Positions 44,077 through 55,185 are shown, counted from the stretch's first letter. The stretch is DNA of 64,000 nt from Streptomyces mobaraensis NBRC 13819 = DSM 40847 (GCF_017916255.1 NZ_CP072827.1:2542001-2606000), one strand, 5' to 3'. Notes: a model not told the origin generated them from the sequence alone. Numbers and translations are program-made.

Positions 44077-44444
44077 TTCGCACCTCCCGTTCGCTTGCGC
44101 GCCACGTATTCGGCGTACCGGCTCTCCGCGACGGGGACATGCTCCCGGTACCACCGATTCCACTCCCCTGCCTTGTCCCCCGCCACCAGCATGACCGCCT
44201 CCCGGTCGGCATCGAAGACGAACAGCATCCTGACCTCCGACCTGCCGCCTGAGGCGGGCCTCAGCTCCTTGAGGTTATGCAGAACGCTCCCGTGGACTCG
44301 GTCCGCCATCGGCCGACCGAGGCTCGGCCCCACCAAGGCGAGGTGGTCGAGTGCTTCGACGACGCTGTTGGCCGACCGGGGGTCCTCCTTGCAGAGACGA
44401 AGGAACCAGTCCTCCACTGGTTGCAACAAGATGATCTCCCACAC
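44073..44444 (-). CDS. HigB-like toxin (phage Gp49/RelE-ParE superfamily)
   Basis: 123 residues with the Gp49/HigB pattern: VWEIILLQPVEDWFLRL at the start, SVVEALDHLALVGPSLGRP, then HNLKELRPASGGRSEVRMLF, and FDADREAVMLVAGDKAGEWN with a final AESRYAEYV. Such proteins are ribosome-dependent mRNA interferases; activity here is inferred. The toxin gene comes first and the antitoxin second, as in higBA. The GTG at 44444 gives the family N terminus, although the ribosome binding site (GAGG) is very close, and the frame upstream is open but unlike the family. A 14-base perfect palindrome lies 12 bases upstream. Confidence 0.85.
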   Translation of the reverse strand: MWEIILLQPVEDWFLRLCKEDPRSANSVVEALDHLALVGPSLGRPMADRVHGSVLHNLKELRPASGGRSEVRMLFVFDADREAVMLVAGDKAGEWNRWYREHVPVAESRYAEYVARKRTGGAK

Positions 44445-44455
44445 AGCCTCGAACT

Positions 44456-45700
<1,245 letters not shown>

Positions 45701-45717
45701 GCCGGGTCGTACGGGTC

Positions 45718-45743
45718 GGGCGGGGTCCTCCGGGGCCCCGCCC
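45718..45743 (+). terminator. Probable terminator of asd
   Basis: An 8-base stem GGGCGGGG (45718-45725) with CCCCGCCC (45736-45743) lies 18 bases after the asd stop. It is GC-only, with no T-run. Confidence 0.55.
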
Positions 45744-45824
45744 TTCGCCGTTCCAGGGCTCGTGGGCGGGCCCGGCGGGCTTATTCGGGCCGGGATGTCC
45801 GACCCCCGTGGGAGAGTTCCGTTC

Positions 45825-48800
45825 ATGAACCGGATAGCCAGAGGCGAACATCTGACCGTCCCGGCCGAGCCGTTGCACGCCGCGGTCACCTGGACCGCCG
45901 TGCCCGCACTCCCCGACGCCGGGGCCCTCACCGTCGCCGCCCTGCTCCTCGACGCGCGCGGAACGCTCCGCGCCGACGCCGACCTCGTCTCCTCCCAGCA
46001 CGCCGCACACCCCTCCGGGGCCGTGCACCACCTGGGCACCTCGGAGGGTGAGGCGGGCCTGGTGGCCGAGTGGCTGGTGATCGACCCCGCGCTGATCGAG
46101 CCGGACGTGACACGGATCGTCGTGGCCGCCGCCACGAAGGGCCGTGCCCTCGGCCGCGTCCCCGGCCTCGGGATGGCCGTCACGACGGCCACGGGCGCGC
46201 CGGTCGCCCACGTCGCCGTCGAGGACGGGGTGCGGTTCGACGACGCGGCCGGGCCGGGCGGCATCGGCGCCTCCGACGAGCTCGGTGCCCTCGGCGGGCG
46301 GGACGGCCGGGCCGACGCGGACGCGGGGGCGGCTGCCGTGGCGACCGCCACCGCGGCCGTCCTCGGCGAGTTCCGCCGCTACGACGACGGTGGCGGCGAC
46401 GGCTGGCGGTTCGCGGCCGTCCTCCGGGGCTACGCCTCCGGCCTCGGCGGCGTGGTCGAGGCGCACCGCGCGGGGGCGGGGGGCGATGGGGCGTACGGGA
46501 ACGGCGCCGGTCTCGGGGACGGCTTCGCGGACGGCCTGGGTGACGGCCTCGGAGGCGCTCCCGGGGCCGCCGCGGCGTACGCGGGGACGTACGTACCCGG
46601 GCCGGGCGGTTCGCCGTCCGACGCCGGATCCGGTGCCGGCGCAGGCGTGCCGGGAGGCGGGGCACCGGGAGCCGAACCGTCGTACGGGCCGGACGCGGGG
46701 GCCCATGCGCCGGCGGCGGTTGATCACCTGGCCGCTGCCCGGACCGGATCCCTGGCGGTGGAAGCCGGCGGGCCGGACGCGCCCGGGTACGAAGGGCGTG
46801 GCGACGGTGTTTCCGTTCCCGTCGCTCCGGCGCGCGTGCCGGAGATGCCCGCCTACCCGCCGGACGTGCCCGGCCCGGGGGTTCCCGGGGGAGCCGCGGC
46901 CGGTCAGGAGGGGCCCGTGCCGAGCGTCCTCGGTGACGCCGTCCTCGGTGCTCCCGTGTATGAGCCGGGCGGGATGGTTCCGCCCGAGCCTGTCCTCAGA
47001 CCGCCCGTCCCCGGGCCCGCGGCCGAGTCGCCGTTCGCCGGCGCGCCCGCTCCGGAAGCCGGGCGGCTCGTCGCCGACGCGCCGACCGTCGGCCTCGCGG
47101 TCGTCGGTCCGCCCGCGCGGGAGGCGGCCGAGGCGGCGACGCCGCGGGAGGAGCGAGGAGCGGCGGAGCCGGCCGGGGAACGGGCCGTGCTGGGACGGAT
47201 CACCAACCGCCCGGCCCCGCCGGAGCAGGGCGCCGAGGGGTCGGCGGCGGACGCGTCGGCGCAGGCCCCGGTGCGGGAACAGGTACCGGAGCAGGTACCG
47301 GGACAAGCCCCGGCGGGGGCGCGGGAACAGGCCCCGGCACAGACGCGTACGAACGCCGCTCCCGCCTCGCAAGCCATCCTCATCACGGACGCCGCTCCCG
47401 CCTCAGAAGCCGTCCCCCTCACGGACATCCCCCCGACCTCAGAAGCCGTCCCCCTCACAGACATCACCCCGTCCCCCGAGCCCACCCCCCACACAGATCT
47501 CACCCCCACCTTCACCCCCTGGGAGCGGACCGGCACCGGCGACGAGGATGTCGTCCCCGAAGGGCCGCTGCCCGACGGGCCGGTGCTGGTCGAGTTCGCC
47601 AGTCCCGGTGGTCCGGCGGCGGTGGAGGTCGTGGAGTCGGTGGAGACGGCCGAGGGGGAGCAGCGGACGGCGAGTCCGCTGCTGTCCGGGACGGGCCGGT
47701 TCCGCGGGCGGGCGGTGTTCACGCCGCGGGCCGGCCGGCCGCCGAGGCTGCGGGTGGCCGCGCGACGGCAGTGGAGCCTGACGTTCCTGCCGCTCTCCGA
47801 GGCCCGGGTCCTGGAGCCGGACGGCGCGCTCCAGGGCACCGGCCCCGATGTGCTGCGCTACTCCGGTCCCGCCGCCGACCTGCGCGTCAACCACACGGGT
47901 GGCCGGGCCGACCGCGGCAGTCTCACGCTCCGCGCGGTCTACCCCGGGGGCGACCCGGCCGACCGCGACGGCGCCGACGTGCTCGCCCAGGGCCGGGGCG
48001 CGCTGATCGACGTGACGCCCGTCGCCGGCCCCTGCCTGCTCCTCGTCGACGCCGACGGCCCCTGGTCGCTCGCCGCCCTGCCGTCCGCCGCGCCCGAGCC
48101 GGAGCCCGCCGACGGGGTGCTCGCCGAGTACGCGGGCCAGGGGCGGAACCTGGAGGTCGTCGAGATCGCCCACCCGTGCCCTGGTTCGCCGGTGATCCTG
48201 GAGTACGACCTGGAGGGCTCCGACTTCTTCGCGGTCACCGAGATCGACCCGTACGGCGACACGCGCGAGCTGATCTCGAAGGACGAGGGGTTCCAGGGCC
48301 GCCGCCTCCTCTTCACCGGGCTCACGGAGGGCGAGACGGCCACCCGGCTGGAGCTCGGCGCCCTCACCCGCTGGCGCTTCCGCCTCCTCCCGCTCTCCGC
48401 CGCCCGCCCGCTGACCGGCGAGGCGCCGGCGGACGGGGTCACGGGCACCGGCTGCGACGTCCTCGTCCACTCCGGCGCGCCCGCGGCGCTCACCCTCACC
48501 TCGGCGGAAGCGGGACCCGTGCACGTCACCAGCCTGGAGGCGGGCGGGCTCGCCCGCGTCCGGGTGACCCGCGCGCACACCCCGCGCCCGGCGCACGGCC
48601 CACTGCGCGCGCGGCCCGGCGCGCCCACGTACGTCCTCGTCACGGCGGCGGGCGACCAGTCCTGGAAGCTGACGCTCCGCCCATCGGAGGAGATACGGTC
48701 GTTCACCACCGCGATCGACGGCCACGGCCACGACGTCGTCCGCTGGACCGGCGCGCCCGGGCCCGTCCGGTTCGACTACGACTTCGACGACGGCGAGCCG

Positions 48801-49007
48801 CTGCTCGACGAGATCCCCCGGCCGGAGCTGTGGGCGCTCGATGAGCACCTGTCGCCGCTGTACCGGGTGGCCGCCGGGATCGGCGTCCACCACGTCCCGG
48901 CCGGCTGCCTCCAGGTCCGCGCGCACCGGGCGTGGCGGCTCACAGTGGACGGCGCACGGCAGGCGCCTGACGCCGCCTCCGTGGAAGGATGGCCGGGAAC
49001 GTCATGA
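45825..49007 (+). CDS. TerD-like N-terminal domain fused to four repeat domains
   Basis: 1060 residues, no signal peptide. Residues 1-190 resemble the TerD stress-protein fold (MNRIARGEHLTVPAEPL, DAGALTVAALLLDARGTLRA, ADLVSSQHAAHPSGAVHHLG, EPDVTRIVVAAATKGRALG). Residues about 190-570 are Gly/Pro/Ala-rich, including a repeated SEAVPLTDIPPT-like unit. Residues about 570-1060 hold four beta-sandwich-like repeats of roughly 120 residues sharing GTGxDVLxYSGPAA and a terminal WxLxxLP. TerD proteins bind calcium; whether the acidic ligands are complete here is not clear. The ATG at 45825 is chosen for the domain start; an ATG at 45795 is an alternative. It is followed after 28 bases by pepN number 2. 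Confidence 0.78.
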   Translation: MNRIARGEHLTVPAEPLHAAVTWTAVPALPDAGALTVAALLLDARGTLRADADLVSSQHAAHPSGAVHHLGTSEGEAGLVAEWLVIDPALIEPDVTRIVVAAATKGRALGRVPGLGMAVTTATGAPVAHVAVEDGVRFDDAAGPGGIGASDELGALGGRDGRADADAGAAAVATATAAVLGEFRRYDDGGGDGWRFAAVLRGYASGLGGVVEAHRAGAGGDGAYGNGAGLGDGFADGLGDGLGGAPGAAAAYAGTYVPGPGGSPSDAGSGAGAGVPGGGAPGAEPSYGPDAGAHAPAAVDHLAAARTGSLAVEAGGPDAPGYEGRGDGVSVPVAPARVPEMPAYPPDVPGPGVPGGAAAGQEGPVPSVLGDAVLGAPVYEPGGMVPPEPVLRPPVPGPAAESPFAGAPAPEAGRLVADAPTVGLAVVGPPAREAAEAATPREERGAAEPAGERAVLGRITNRPAPPEQGAEGSAADASAQAPVREQVPEQVPGQAPAGAREQAPAQTRTNAAPASQAILITDAAPASEAVPLTDIPPTSEAVPLTDITPSPEPTPHTDLTPTFTPWERTGTGDEDVVPEGPLPDGPVLVEFASPGGPAAVEVVESVETAEGEQRTASPLLSGTGRFRGRAVFTPRAGRPPRLRVAARRQWSLTFLPLSEARVLEPDGALQGTGPDVLRYSGPAADLRVNHTGGRADRGSLTLRAVYPGGDPADRDGADVLAQGRGALIDVTPVAGPCLLLVDADGPWSLAALPSAAPEPEPADGVLAEYAGQGRNLEVVEIAHPCPGSPVILEYDLEGSDFFAVTEIDPYGDTRELISKDEGFQGRRLLFTGLTEGETATRLELGALTRWRFRLLPLSAARPLTGEAPADGVTGTGCDVLVHSGAPAALTLTSAEAGPVHVTSLEAGGLARVRVTRAHTPRPAHGPLRARPGAPTYVLVTAAGDQSWKLTLRPSEEIRSFTTAIDGHGHDVVRWTGAPGPVRFDYDFDDGEPLLDEIPRPELWALDEHLSPLYRVAAGIGVHHVPAGCLQVRAHRAWRLTVDGARQAPDAASVEGWPGTS

Positions 49008-49035
49008 ACACGCGTGATGCGAAGGAGATGGCCAG

Positions 49036-51609
49036 GTGCCAGGCACGAATCTGACCCGCGAAGAGGCCGAGCGGCGGGCCACGCTGCTGACGGTGGAGGC
49101 GTACGAGATCGACCTCGACCTCTCCGGCGCGCAGGAGGGCGGGACGTTCCGCTCGGAGACGGTCGTGCGGTTCGACTCCGCCGAGGCCGGCGCCGAGACG
49201 TTCATCGACCTGGTGGCCCCGACCGTGCACGAGGTCGTGCTCAACGGTGAGGCGCTCGACCCGGCCGTGGTCTTCGCGGACAGCCGGATCGCGCTGCCGT
49301 CGCTGCACGGCGGTCAGAACGAGCTGCGCGTCGTCGCCGACTGCGCGTACACCAACACCGGTGAGGGTCTGCACCGGTTCGTGGACCCGGTGGACGACCA
49401 GGCGTACCTGTACACGCAGTTCGAGGTGCCGGACGCTCGCCGCGTCTTCGCGTCGTTCGAACAGCCGGACCTGAAGGCGACGTTCCGGTTCACCGTGAAG
49501 GCCCCCGAGGGCTGGACGGTCATCTCCAACTCGCCCACGCCGGAGGTCCCGGCGGACCGGATCTGGCGCTTCGAGCCGACCCCGCGCATCTCCACGTACA
49601 TCACCGCGCTGATCGCCGGCCCGTACCACAGCGTGCACAGCACCTACGAGAAGGACGGCCGGACGGTCCCGCTGGGCATCTACTGCCGGCCGTCGCTCGC
49701 CGAGTACCTGGACGCGGACGCGATCTTCGAGGTCACGCGGCAGGGCTTCGACTGGTTCCAGGAGAAGTTCGACTACCACTACCCCTTCGCCAAGTACGAC
49801 CAGCTGTTCGTGCCGGAGTTCAACGCGGGCGCGATGGAGAACGCGGGCGCGGTCACCATCCGCGACCAGTACGTCTTCCGGTCGAAGGTGACGGACGCGG
49901 CGTACGAGGTGCGGGCCGAGACGATCCTGCACGAGCTGGCCCACATGTGGTTCGGCGACCTCGTCACCATGAAGTGGTGGAACGACCTGTGGCTGAACGA
50001 GTCGTTCGCCACCTACACGTCGGTCGCCTGCCAGGCCGCCGCCCCCGGCTCCAAGTGGCCCCACTCCTGGACCACCTTCGCCAACTCCATGAAGACCTGG
50101 GCCTACCGGCAGGACCAGCTGCCCTCGACCCACCCGATCATGGCCGAGATCCGCGACCTGGACGACGTCCTCGTCAACTTCGACGGCATCACCTACGCCA
50201 AGGGCGCCTCGGTGCTCAAGCAGCTGGTGGCGTACGTCGGCGAGGACAAGTTCTTCCAGGGCGTGCAGGCGTACTTCAAGACCCACGCCTACGGCAACAC
50301 CCGCCTGTCCGACCTGCTCGGCGCCCTGGAGCTGATGAGCGGCCGCGACCTGAAGACCTGGTCGAAGGCGTGGCTGGAGACGGCCGGCATCAACGTCCTC
50401 CGCCCCGAGATCACCACGGACGACGACGGCGTCATCACCTCCTTCGCCGTCCGCCAGGAGGCCACCCCGCTGCCCGAGGGCGCGAAGGGCGAGCCGACGC
50501 TGCGTCCGCACCGGATCGCGATCGGCGCGTACGACCTGAAGGACGGCAAGCTGGTCCGCACCGAGCGGATCGAGCTGGACGTGGACGGCGCGCTCACCGC
50601 GGTCCCGGCCCTCGTCGGGCAGCGGCGCCCGGCCGTCGTCCTGCTCAACGACGACGACCTGTCGTACGCCAAGGTGCGCCTCGACGAGGAGTCGCTGCGT
50701 ACCGTCACCGCCCACCTCGGCGACTTCGCCGAGTCGCTGCCGCGCGCCCTGTGCTGGGCCTCCGCCTGGGACATGACCCGCGACGGCGAGATGGCCACCC
50801 GCGACTACCTGGAGCTGGTGCTCTCGGGCATCGCCAAGGAGTCGGACATCGGCGTCGTCCAGTCGCTCCAGCGGCAGGTCAAGCTGGCCCTCGACCTGTA
50901 CGCGGCGCCGGACTGGCGCGAGACCGGCCTGCGGAAGTGGACGGACGCGGCGCTCGAACGGCTCCGCGCGGCCGAGCCCGGCGGCGACCACCAGCTCGCC
51001 TGGGCCCGCGCCTTCGCCGCCACCGCCCGCACCGACGAGCACCTGGACTTCCTCGCCGGCCTCCTGGAGGGCACCGAGCTCGTCGCCGGTCTCGCCGTCG
51101 ACACCGACCTGCGCTGGGACCTGCTCACCCGGCTCGCCGCCACCGGCCGCGCGGACGAGAAGGCCATCGCCGCCGAGTTCGACCGCGACCGCACCTCGGC
51201 CGGCGAGCAGCACGCGGCCGCGGCCCGCTCGGCCCGCCCGACCGCCGAGGCCAAGGCGGAGGCGTGGGCGTCGGTCGTCGAGTCCGACAAGCTCACCAAC
51301 GCCGTCCAGGAAGCCGTGATCAGCGGCTTCGTCGTCGCCGACCAGCGCGAACTGCTGGCGCCCTACGCGGAGAAGTACTTCTCCGTCGTCAAGGGCATCT
51401 GGGAGACCCGCAGCCACGAGGTCGCCCAGCAGATCGCCGTCGGCCTCTACCCCGCGCTCCAGATCTCCCAGGAGACCCTGGACGCGACGGACGCCTGGCT
51501 CGCCTCCGCGAACCCGAGCGCGGGCCTGCGCCGGCTGGTCCTGGAGTCCCGCGCGGGCGTCGAGCGGGCCCTGAAGGCCCAGGCGGCGGACGCGGCGGCG
51601 GCCGCCTGA
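49036..51609 (+). CDS. pepN: Aminopeptidase N, M1 family (paralogue 2)
   Basis: 857 residues, closely similar to the copy at 21110 over the whole length. GAMEN near residue 266, zinc motif HELAHMWFGD near residues 299-308 with Glu in LNESFATYTS, and an ERAP1-like helical C terminus. The GTG at 49036 has GAAGGAG eight bases upstream. The sequence around the active site differs in places (KWWNDLWLNES versus EWWDDLWLKES), so specificity may differ. It lies 28 bases after the TerD-like gene and may be cotranscribed with it. Confidence 0.96.
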   Translation: MPGTNLTREEAERRATLLTVEAYEIDLDLSGAQEGGTFRSETVVRFDSAEAGAETFIDLVAPTVHEVVLNGEALDPAVVFADSRIALPSLHGGQNELRVVADCAYTNTGEGLHRFVDPVDDQAYLYTQFEVPDARRVFASFEQPDLKATFRFTVKAPEGWTVISNSPTPEVPADRIWRFEPTPRISTYITALIAGPYHSVHSTYEKDGRTVPLGIYCRPSLAEYLDADAIFEVTRQGFDWFQEKFDYHYPFAKYDQLFVPEFNAGAMENAGAVTIRDQYVFRSKVTDAAYEVRAETILHELAHMWFGDLVTMKWWNDLWLNESFATYTSVACQAAAPGSKWPHSWTTFANSMKTWAYRQDQLPSTHPIMAEIRDLDDVLVNFDGITYAKGASVLKQLVAYVGEDKFFQGVQAYFKTHAYGNTRLSDLLGALELMSGRDLKTWSKAWLETAGINVLRPEITTDDDGVITSFAVRQEATPLPEGAKGEPTLRPHRIAIGAYDLKDGKLVRTERIELDVDGALTAVPALVGQRRPAVVLLNDDDLSYAKVRLDEESLRTVTAHLGDFAESLPRALCWASAWDMTRDGEMATRDYLELVLSGIAKESDIGVVQSLQRQVKLALDLYAAPDWRETGLRKWTDAALERLRAAEPGGDHQLAWARAFAATARTDEHLDFLAGLLEGTELVAGLAVDTDLRWDLLTRLAATGRADEKAIAAEFDRDRTSAGEQHAAAARSARPTAEAKAEAWASVVESDKLTNAVQEAVISGFVVADQRELLAPYAEKYFSVVKGIWETRSHEVAQQIAVGLYPALQISQETLDATDAWLASANPSAGLRRLVLESRAGVERALKAQAADAAAAA

Positions 51610-51632
51610 CCGACGCGGCTTAGGGTGCTCGG

Positions 51633-52538
51633 ATGTCCGACGAAACGGCGACGACCGAGCACCCCAGGGCCGCCCTCCCCACAAGAGGCACCACGGCCCT
51701 GCTGTACGACACCGCCCTCGTGCTCGTCCGGACGCGGACGCGCCGCCGGATCCCGTTCGAGGCCGTCGAGCGCGTCGACGGGCCGGGGGCGGACGGCCGC
51801 ACCCTGCGGATCGAACTGACCTCGCCGCACGGCCCGGGCGAGGCCCTCACGCTGCGGGGTGCCGACCCGGAGGCCCTGGCGGCCTTCACCGCCGCCCTCA
51901 CGTCGTCCCTGCCGCCCCGGGCCCCGCACCAGGCGCGGCGGGACGGCCGGCGGCTGACGAGCACCGAACGGATCGCCTTCGCGCCGGCGCGGGAACTCCA
52001 GGCGGCCGGAGGCAGCCCGACGATCCGGACCCTGGTGGTCCTCTATCTGCTCGCCCTTCCCGTCGTCGTCCTGGCCACGGAAGACCTCGGCCGCTCCACC
52101 GCCGCCTTCGACGCCCTCGGCGACTGGCTCCGCGCGGGCCTGTTCCTGCTGCCGGGCGCGGCCCTCGCCCGCGTGACGGCCTCCACCGTCCGCACCGCCT
52201 GCCTCCTGCGCCTCCGGGGTGTCACCGTCACCGGCAGACTCACCGGCGTCCGCCGAGGCGCCGCGGGCGAACCGGCCGTGTACCACTACACGTTCACGGA
52301 CCGGGACGGAACCGACCACCCCCACGAGACCCAGGGCTGGCCCCTGTCCACCGACGGCCGGACGACGCCGATCCGCTACGCCCCCCGCACACCGGAGCGC
52401 GGCTACGCCCCCGCCGACCGGATGGGCTTCCCGGCCCACGCCGCCCTCGGGGCCATCGGCCTGGTCCTGCTCTGGCTCGGCCTGGACTCCGCCGTACCCA
52501 CCGCGCTGGAGGCGGTGCGGGTGCTGCGGGAGGGCTGA
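51633..52538 (+). CDS. Membrane protein, DUF3592-like C-terminal part
   Basis: 301 residues. Residues 1-95 look like a soluble PH-like beta domain (TTALLYDTALVLVRTRTRRR, IPFEAVERVDGPGADG). Three hydrophobic helices follow (about 131-150, 165-186 and 275-295). Between them, residues 195-265 match the DUF3592 pattern (LRGVTVTGRLTGVRRG, VYHYTFTDRDGTDH, PIRYAPRTPERG). Such proteins are often found in Streptomyces without a known role. The ATG at 51633 starts 23 bases after pepN number 2. A bidirectional hairpin separates it from the next, convergent gene. Confidence 0.75.
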   Translation: MSDETATTEHPRAALPTRGTTALLYDTALVLVRTRTRRRIPFEAVERVDGPGADGRTLRIELTSPHGPGEALTLRGADPEALAAFTAALTSSLPPRAPHQARRDGRRLTSTERIAFAPARELQAAGGSPTIRTLVVLYLLALPVVVLATEDLGRSTAAFDALGDWLRAGLFLLPGAALARVTASTVRTACLLRLRGVTVTGRLTGVRRGAAGEPAVYHYTFTDRDGTDHPHETQGWPLSTDGRTTPIRYAPRTPERGYAPADRMGFPAHAALGAIGLVLLWLGLDSAVPTALEAVRVLREG

Positions 52539-52631
52539 CGAGACGCGGCCGACAGGCGGAAGATCACACAGGGTGACGCGCCCCCTGGTCAGCGGGCTCC
52601 ACGACCTCGTCGGCCGGGAGAACGGGTACGC

Positions 52632-52670
52632 CGAACGCCGGGCGGGCAAACTGGGCCCGTCCGGCGTTCG
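52632..52670. terminator. Bidirectional terminator
   Basis: A 16-base stem with one G-T pair (CGAACGCCGGGCGGGC at 52632-52647 with 52655-52670) closes a 7-base loop, between convergent genes ending at 52538 and 52739. Confidence 0.85.
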
Positions 52671-52738
52671 TACCGTTGGCTGAAGGCGCGCGAAGCACGC
52701 CGCAGGCGCGCCCTCACCAGGCGCGCCCCCGCAGGGGA

Positions 52739-53008
52739 CTAGCGCGACGTCCGCGGGTAGTGCGTGTCGTGCGTGCGCACGTTGTCCGAGTTGCGCGCCA
52801 GCACCATCGTCAGGCCGGCGATCACGAGGAAGAGCACGATCGGCGCGGCGACGTAGAGGCCGAGCGTGTTGATCACGCTGAGGCCGGGGCCCGGGTCGTC
52901 GCCGTCGTCGCGGGTGAGCGCGAACGCGGGGGACGACATCAGCAGCATCAGCAGCGTGCCGGCGGACACGACCCCGGCGCGCTTGGCGTTCATCTTCTTA
53001 TTGCTCAC
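52739..53008 (-). CDS. Small membrane protein downstream of malQ
   Basis: 89 residues. An N-terminal signal-like helix (RAGVVSAGTLLMLLMSSPAFA) is followed by an acidic loop (LTRDDGDDPGPG) and a second helix (YVAAPIVLFLVIAGLTMVLA), with a basic tail. The GTG at 53008 overlaps the malQ stop (GTGA), supporting translational coupling; an ATG at 52993 (MNAKRAGVV) is an alternative start. No domain is recognised and no link to maltodextrin metabolism is evident beyond position. Confidence 0.75.
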   Translation of the reverse strand: MSNKKMNAKRAGVVSAGTLLMLLMSSPAFALTRDDGDDPGPGLSVINTLGLYVAAPIVLFLVIAGLTMVLARNSDNVRTHDTHYPRTSR

Positions 53009-55185
53009 GGGCTCAAAGTATCGGACCCCTGCCGAGGGCGCGCGCCCGGGGTGTCCCTCCGGGCCGTCAGGGCGCGGATCTCGTCCATCAGGGCGTGCAG
53101 CCGGGGCGAGGAGGCCAGTTCCTCCAGGGAGAGCGGCCGGCCGGCGGGGTCGGCGACGGGCAGGCGCCAGTTCGGGTACTCGTCCGAGGTGCCGGGGAGG
53201 TTCTGCGGGCGGCGGTCGCCGACCGTGTCGGGCAGCCAGACGCCGACCATCCGCGCGGGGGTGCGCAGCAGGAAGCGGTGGACGGCGCGGACGGCCGCCT
53301 CCTCGTCGTCCGGCCCCTCGGGCAGCAGCCCGAGCCGCCCGAAGAGGGCCAGCCACTCGGCGACGCCCTTGGCGTCCTCGCGCTGCTCGACGGCGAGCGG
53401 GCGGCGCAGCAGGCCCAGGCGGTGGCGGAGGGCGACGTGGTCGCCGGTGAGGCGGGCGGCCGTGCTGGGCAGGTCGTGGGTGGTGGCGGTGGCGAGGCAG
53501 CCCTCGCGCCAGCGCTCGGGCGGCAGCGGCCCGGCCCGCCGGGCGCCGCGCGACCAGTCGCGTTCGAACCAGAGGACGGACGTGCCGAGCACGCCCCGCT
53601 CGGCGAGCGCCTCGCGGACGCCCGGCTCGACGGTCCCCAGGTCCTCACCGATCACGGCGGCCCCCGCGCGGTGCGCCTCCACGGCGAGGACGCCGAGCAT
53701 CGCGTCGGCGTCGTACCGGACGTACGTTCCCTGCCCCGGCTCGCGGCCCTCGGGCACCCACCACAGCCGGAACAGCCCCATCACATGGTCGATCCGCAGC
53801 GCGCCCGCGTGCCGGAGCAGGCCGCGCAGCAGGTCGCGGTAGGGGGCGTAGCCGGTGGCGCGCAGGGCGTCGGGGCGCCAGGGCGGCAGTCCCCAGTCCT
53901 GGCCGCGGGAGTTGAACGCGTCGGGGGGCGCGCCGACGGACATCCCGGCGGCGAGCGACTCCTGCTGCGCCCACGCGTCGGAGCCGCCGGGGTGCACGCC
54001 CACCGCCAGGTCGTGGACGAGCCCGACGCGCATCCCGGCGTCCCGCGCGGCCCTTTGCGCGGTGGCGAGCTGGCGGTCGGTGAGCCAGGCGAGCCAGCAG
54101 TGGAAGTCGACGCGGTCGAGGAGTTCGCCGCGGGCGCGGGCCGTGCGGGCGGAACGGGGGTTCCTGAGGCCGGCGGGCCAGGAGTGCCAGTCGGGGCCGT
54201 GTACCTCGGCGAGGGCGCACCAGGTGGCGTGGTCGTCGAGCGCCTGCCCCTGCTCGGCGAGGAACTCGCAGTAGGAGGCGCGCCGTCCGGGCCCGAGCGG
54301 CACCGCGCGGACGAGTTCGAGGGCGCGCAGCTTCAGGGCGCGGACGGCGTCGTGGTCGATGGGCTCGCCCCGGCGGAGGACGGCCGCGTTCAGCTCCGCC
54401 GCCGCCGCGAGCAGCCGCTGGGCCTCCTCGCGGGCGGGCCCGGCGAGCCGGCCGAACTCGGTGACCTCCTCGACGCGCAGGTGCACCGGGTCGGGGAAGC
54501 GGCGGGAGGACGGCCGGTACGGGGACGGGTCACAGGGCCGCCCGGGCGCGCCGGGGACGGCCGCGTGCAACGGGTTGACCTGGAGGAAGTCGGTGCCGAA
54601 GGCCCGGCCCGACCAGGCGGCGAGCTCGGCCAGGTCGCCGAGGTCGCCCATGCCCCAGGAGCGGGCGGACAGCAGGGAGTAGAGCTGGACGAGGAAGCCG
54701 TGGCAGCGCTCGGGCGGCTGCGGCACCCGCTCGGGGGCGACGATCAGCGGGGCGGCGGCCGACCGGCCGTCGGGCGTCCGGGCCCGCAGCAGGTGGGTGC
54801 CGAGCGGCAGTGGATCGTCCCAGGTCAGGGACTGCCCATCGGACGTCTCGACGTGGAGGGCGGCGTCGTCGGGCAGGTCCGGCGGCCGGTGCCGGGCGGG
54901 GCCGCGCAGGACGACGGCCCGGGGCAGCAGCCGGTTGCGTTCGGTGCGGGCGTGGGCGTCCAGGGCGTCGCGGACGGCCCGCGGGGTGGAGGCGTCGACG
55001 CCGAGCGCGGCGAGGACGGCGACGACCGTGTCGTCGGGGACGGGGACGCTCTGGCCGGGGGCGGGTTCGTAGGACGTGGCCACACCGTGCAGCGCGGCGA
55101 GGCGCGCACGGTCCGCGCCCGCCTCGGTACGGCCCTCGTTTCGGCTGCCGGAACGGCCCTCGGTCTGGCCCTCCACGCGGTCCAT
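53005..55185 (-). CDS. malQ: 4-alpha-glucanotransferase (amylomaltase, GH77)
   Basis: Transfers alpha-1,4-glucan segments between maltodextrins (726 residues, with the N-terminal extension usual for actinobacterial MalQ). Catalytic motifs: nucleophile Asp in GALRIDHVMGLFRLWW, acid/base Glu in AVIGEDLGTVEP, and the transition-state Asp in ATTHDLPSTAARL. Additional conserved segments are SRSWGMGDLGDLAELAAW-like (SARSWGMGDLGDLAEL) and FLQVNPLHA. The ATG at 55185 follows GGAGG. Its stop overlaps the next gene by 4 bases. No other mal genes are adjacent. Confidence 0.95.
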   Translation of the reverse strand: MDRVEGQTEGRSGSRNEGRTEAGADRARLAALHGVATSYEPAPGQSVPVPDDTVVAVLAALGVDASTPRAVRDALDAHARTERNRLLPRAVVLRGPARHRPPDLPDDAALHVETSDGQSLTWDDPLPLGTHLLRARTPDGRSAAAPLIVAPERVPQPPERCHGFLVQLYSLLSARSWGMGDLGDLAELAAWSGRAFGTDFLQVNPLHAAVPGAPGRPCDPSPYRPSSRRFPDPVHLRVEEVTEFGRLAGPAREEAQRLLAAAAELNAAVLRRGEPIDHDAVRALKLRALELVRAVPLGPGRRASYCEFLAEQGQALDDHATWCALAEVHGPDWHSWPAGLRNPRSARTARARGELLDRVDFHCWLAWLTDRQLATAQRAARDAGMRVGLVHDLAVGVHPGGSDAWAQQESLAAGMSVGAPPDAFNSRGQDWGLPPWRPDALRATGYAPYRDLLRGLLRHAGALRIDHVMGLFRLWWVPEGREPGQGTYVRYDADAMLGVLAVEAHRAGAAVIGEDLGTVEPGVREALAERGVLGTSVLWFERDWSRGARRAGPLPPERWREGCLATATTHDLPSTAARLTGDHVALRHRLGLLRRPLAVEQREDAKGVAEWLALFGRLGLLPEGPDDEEAAVRAVHRFLLRTPARMVGVWLPDTVGDRRPQNLPGTSDEYPNWRLPVADPAGRPLSLEELASSPRLHALMDEIRALTARRDTPGARPRQGSDTLSP

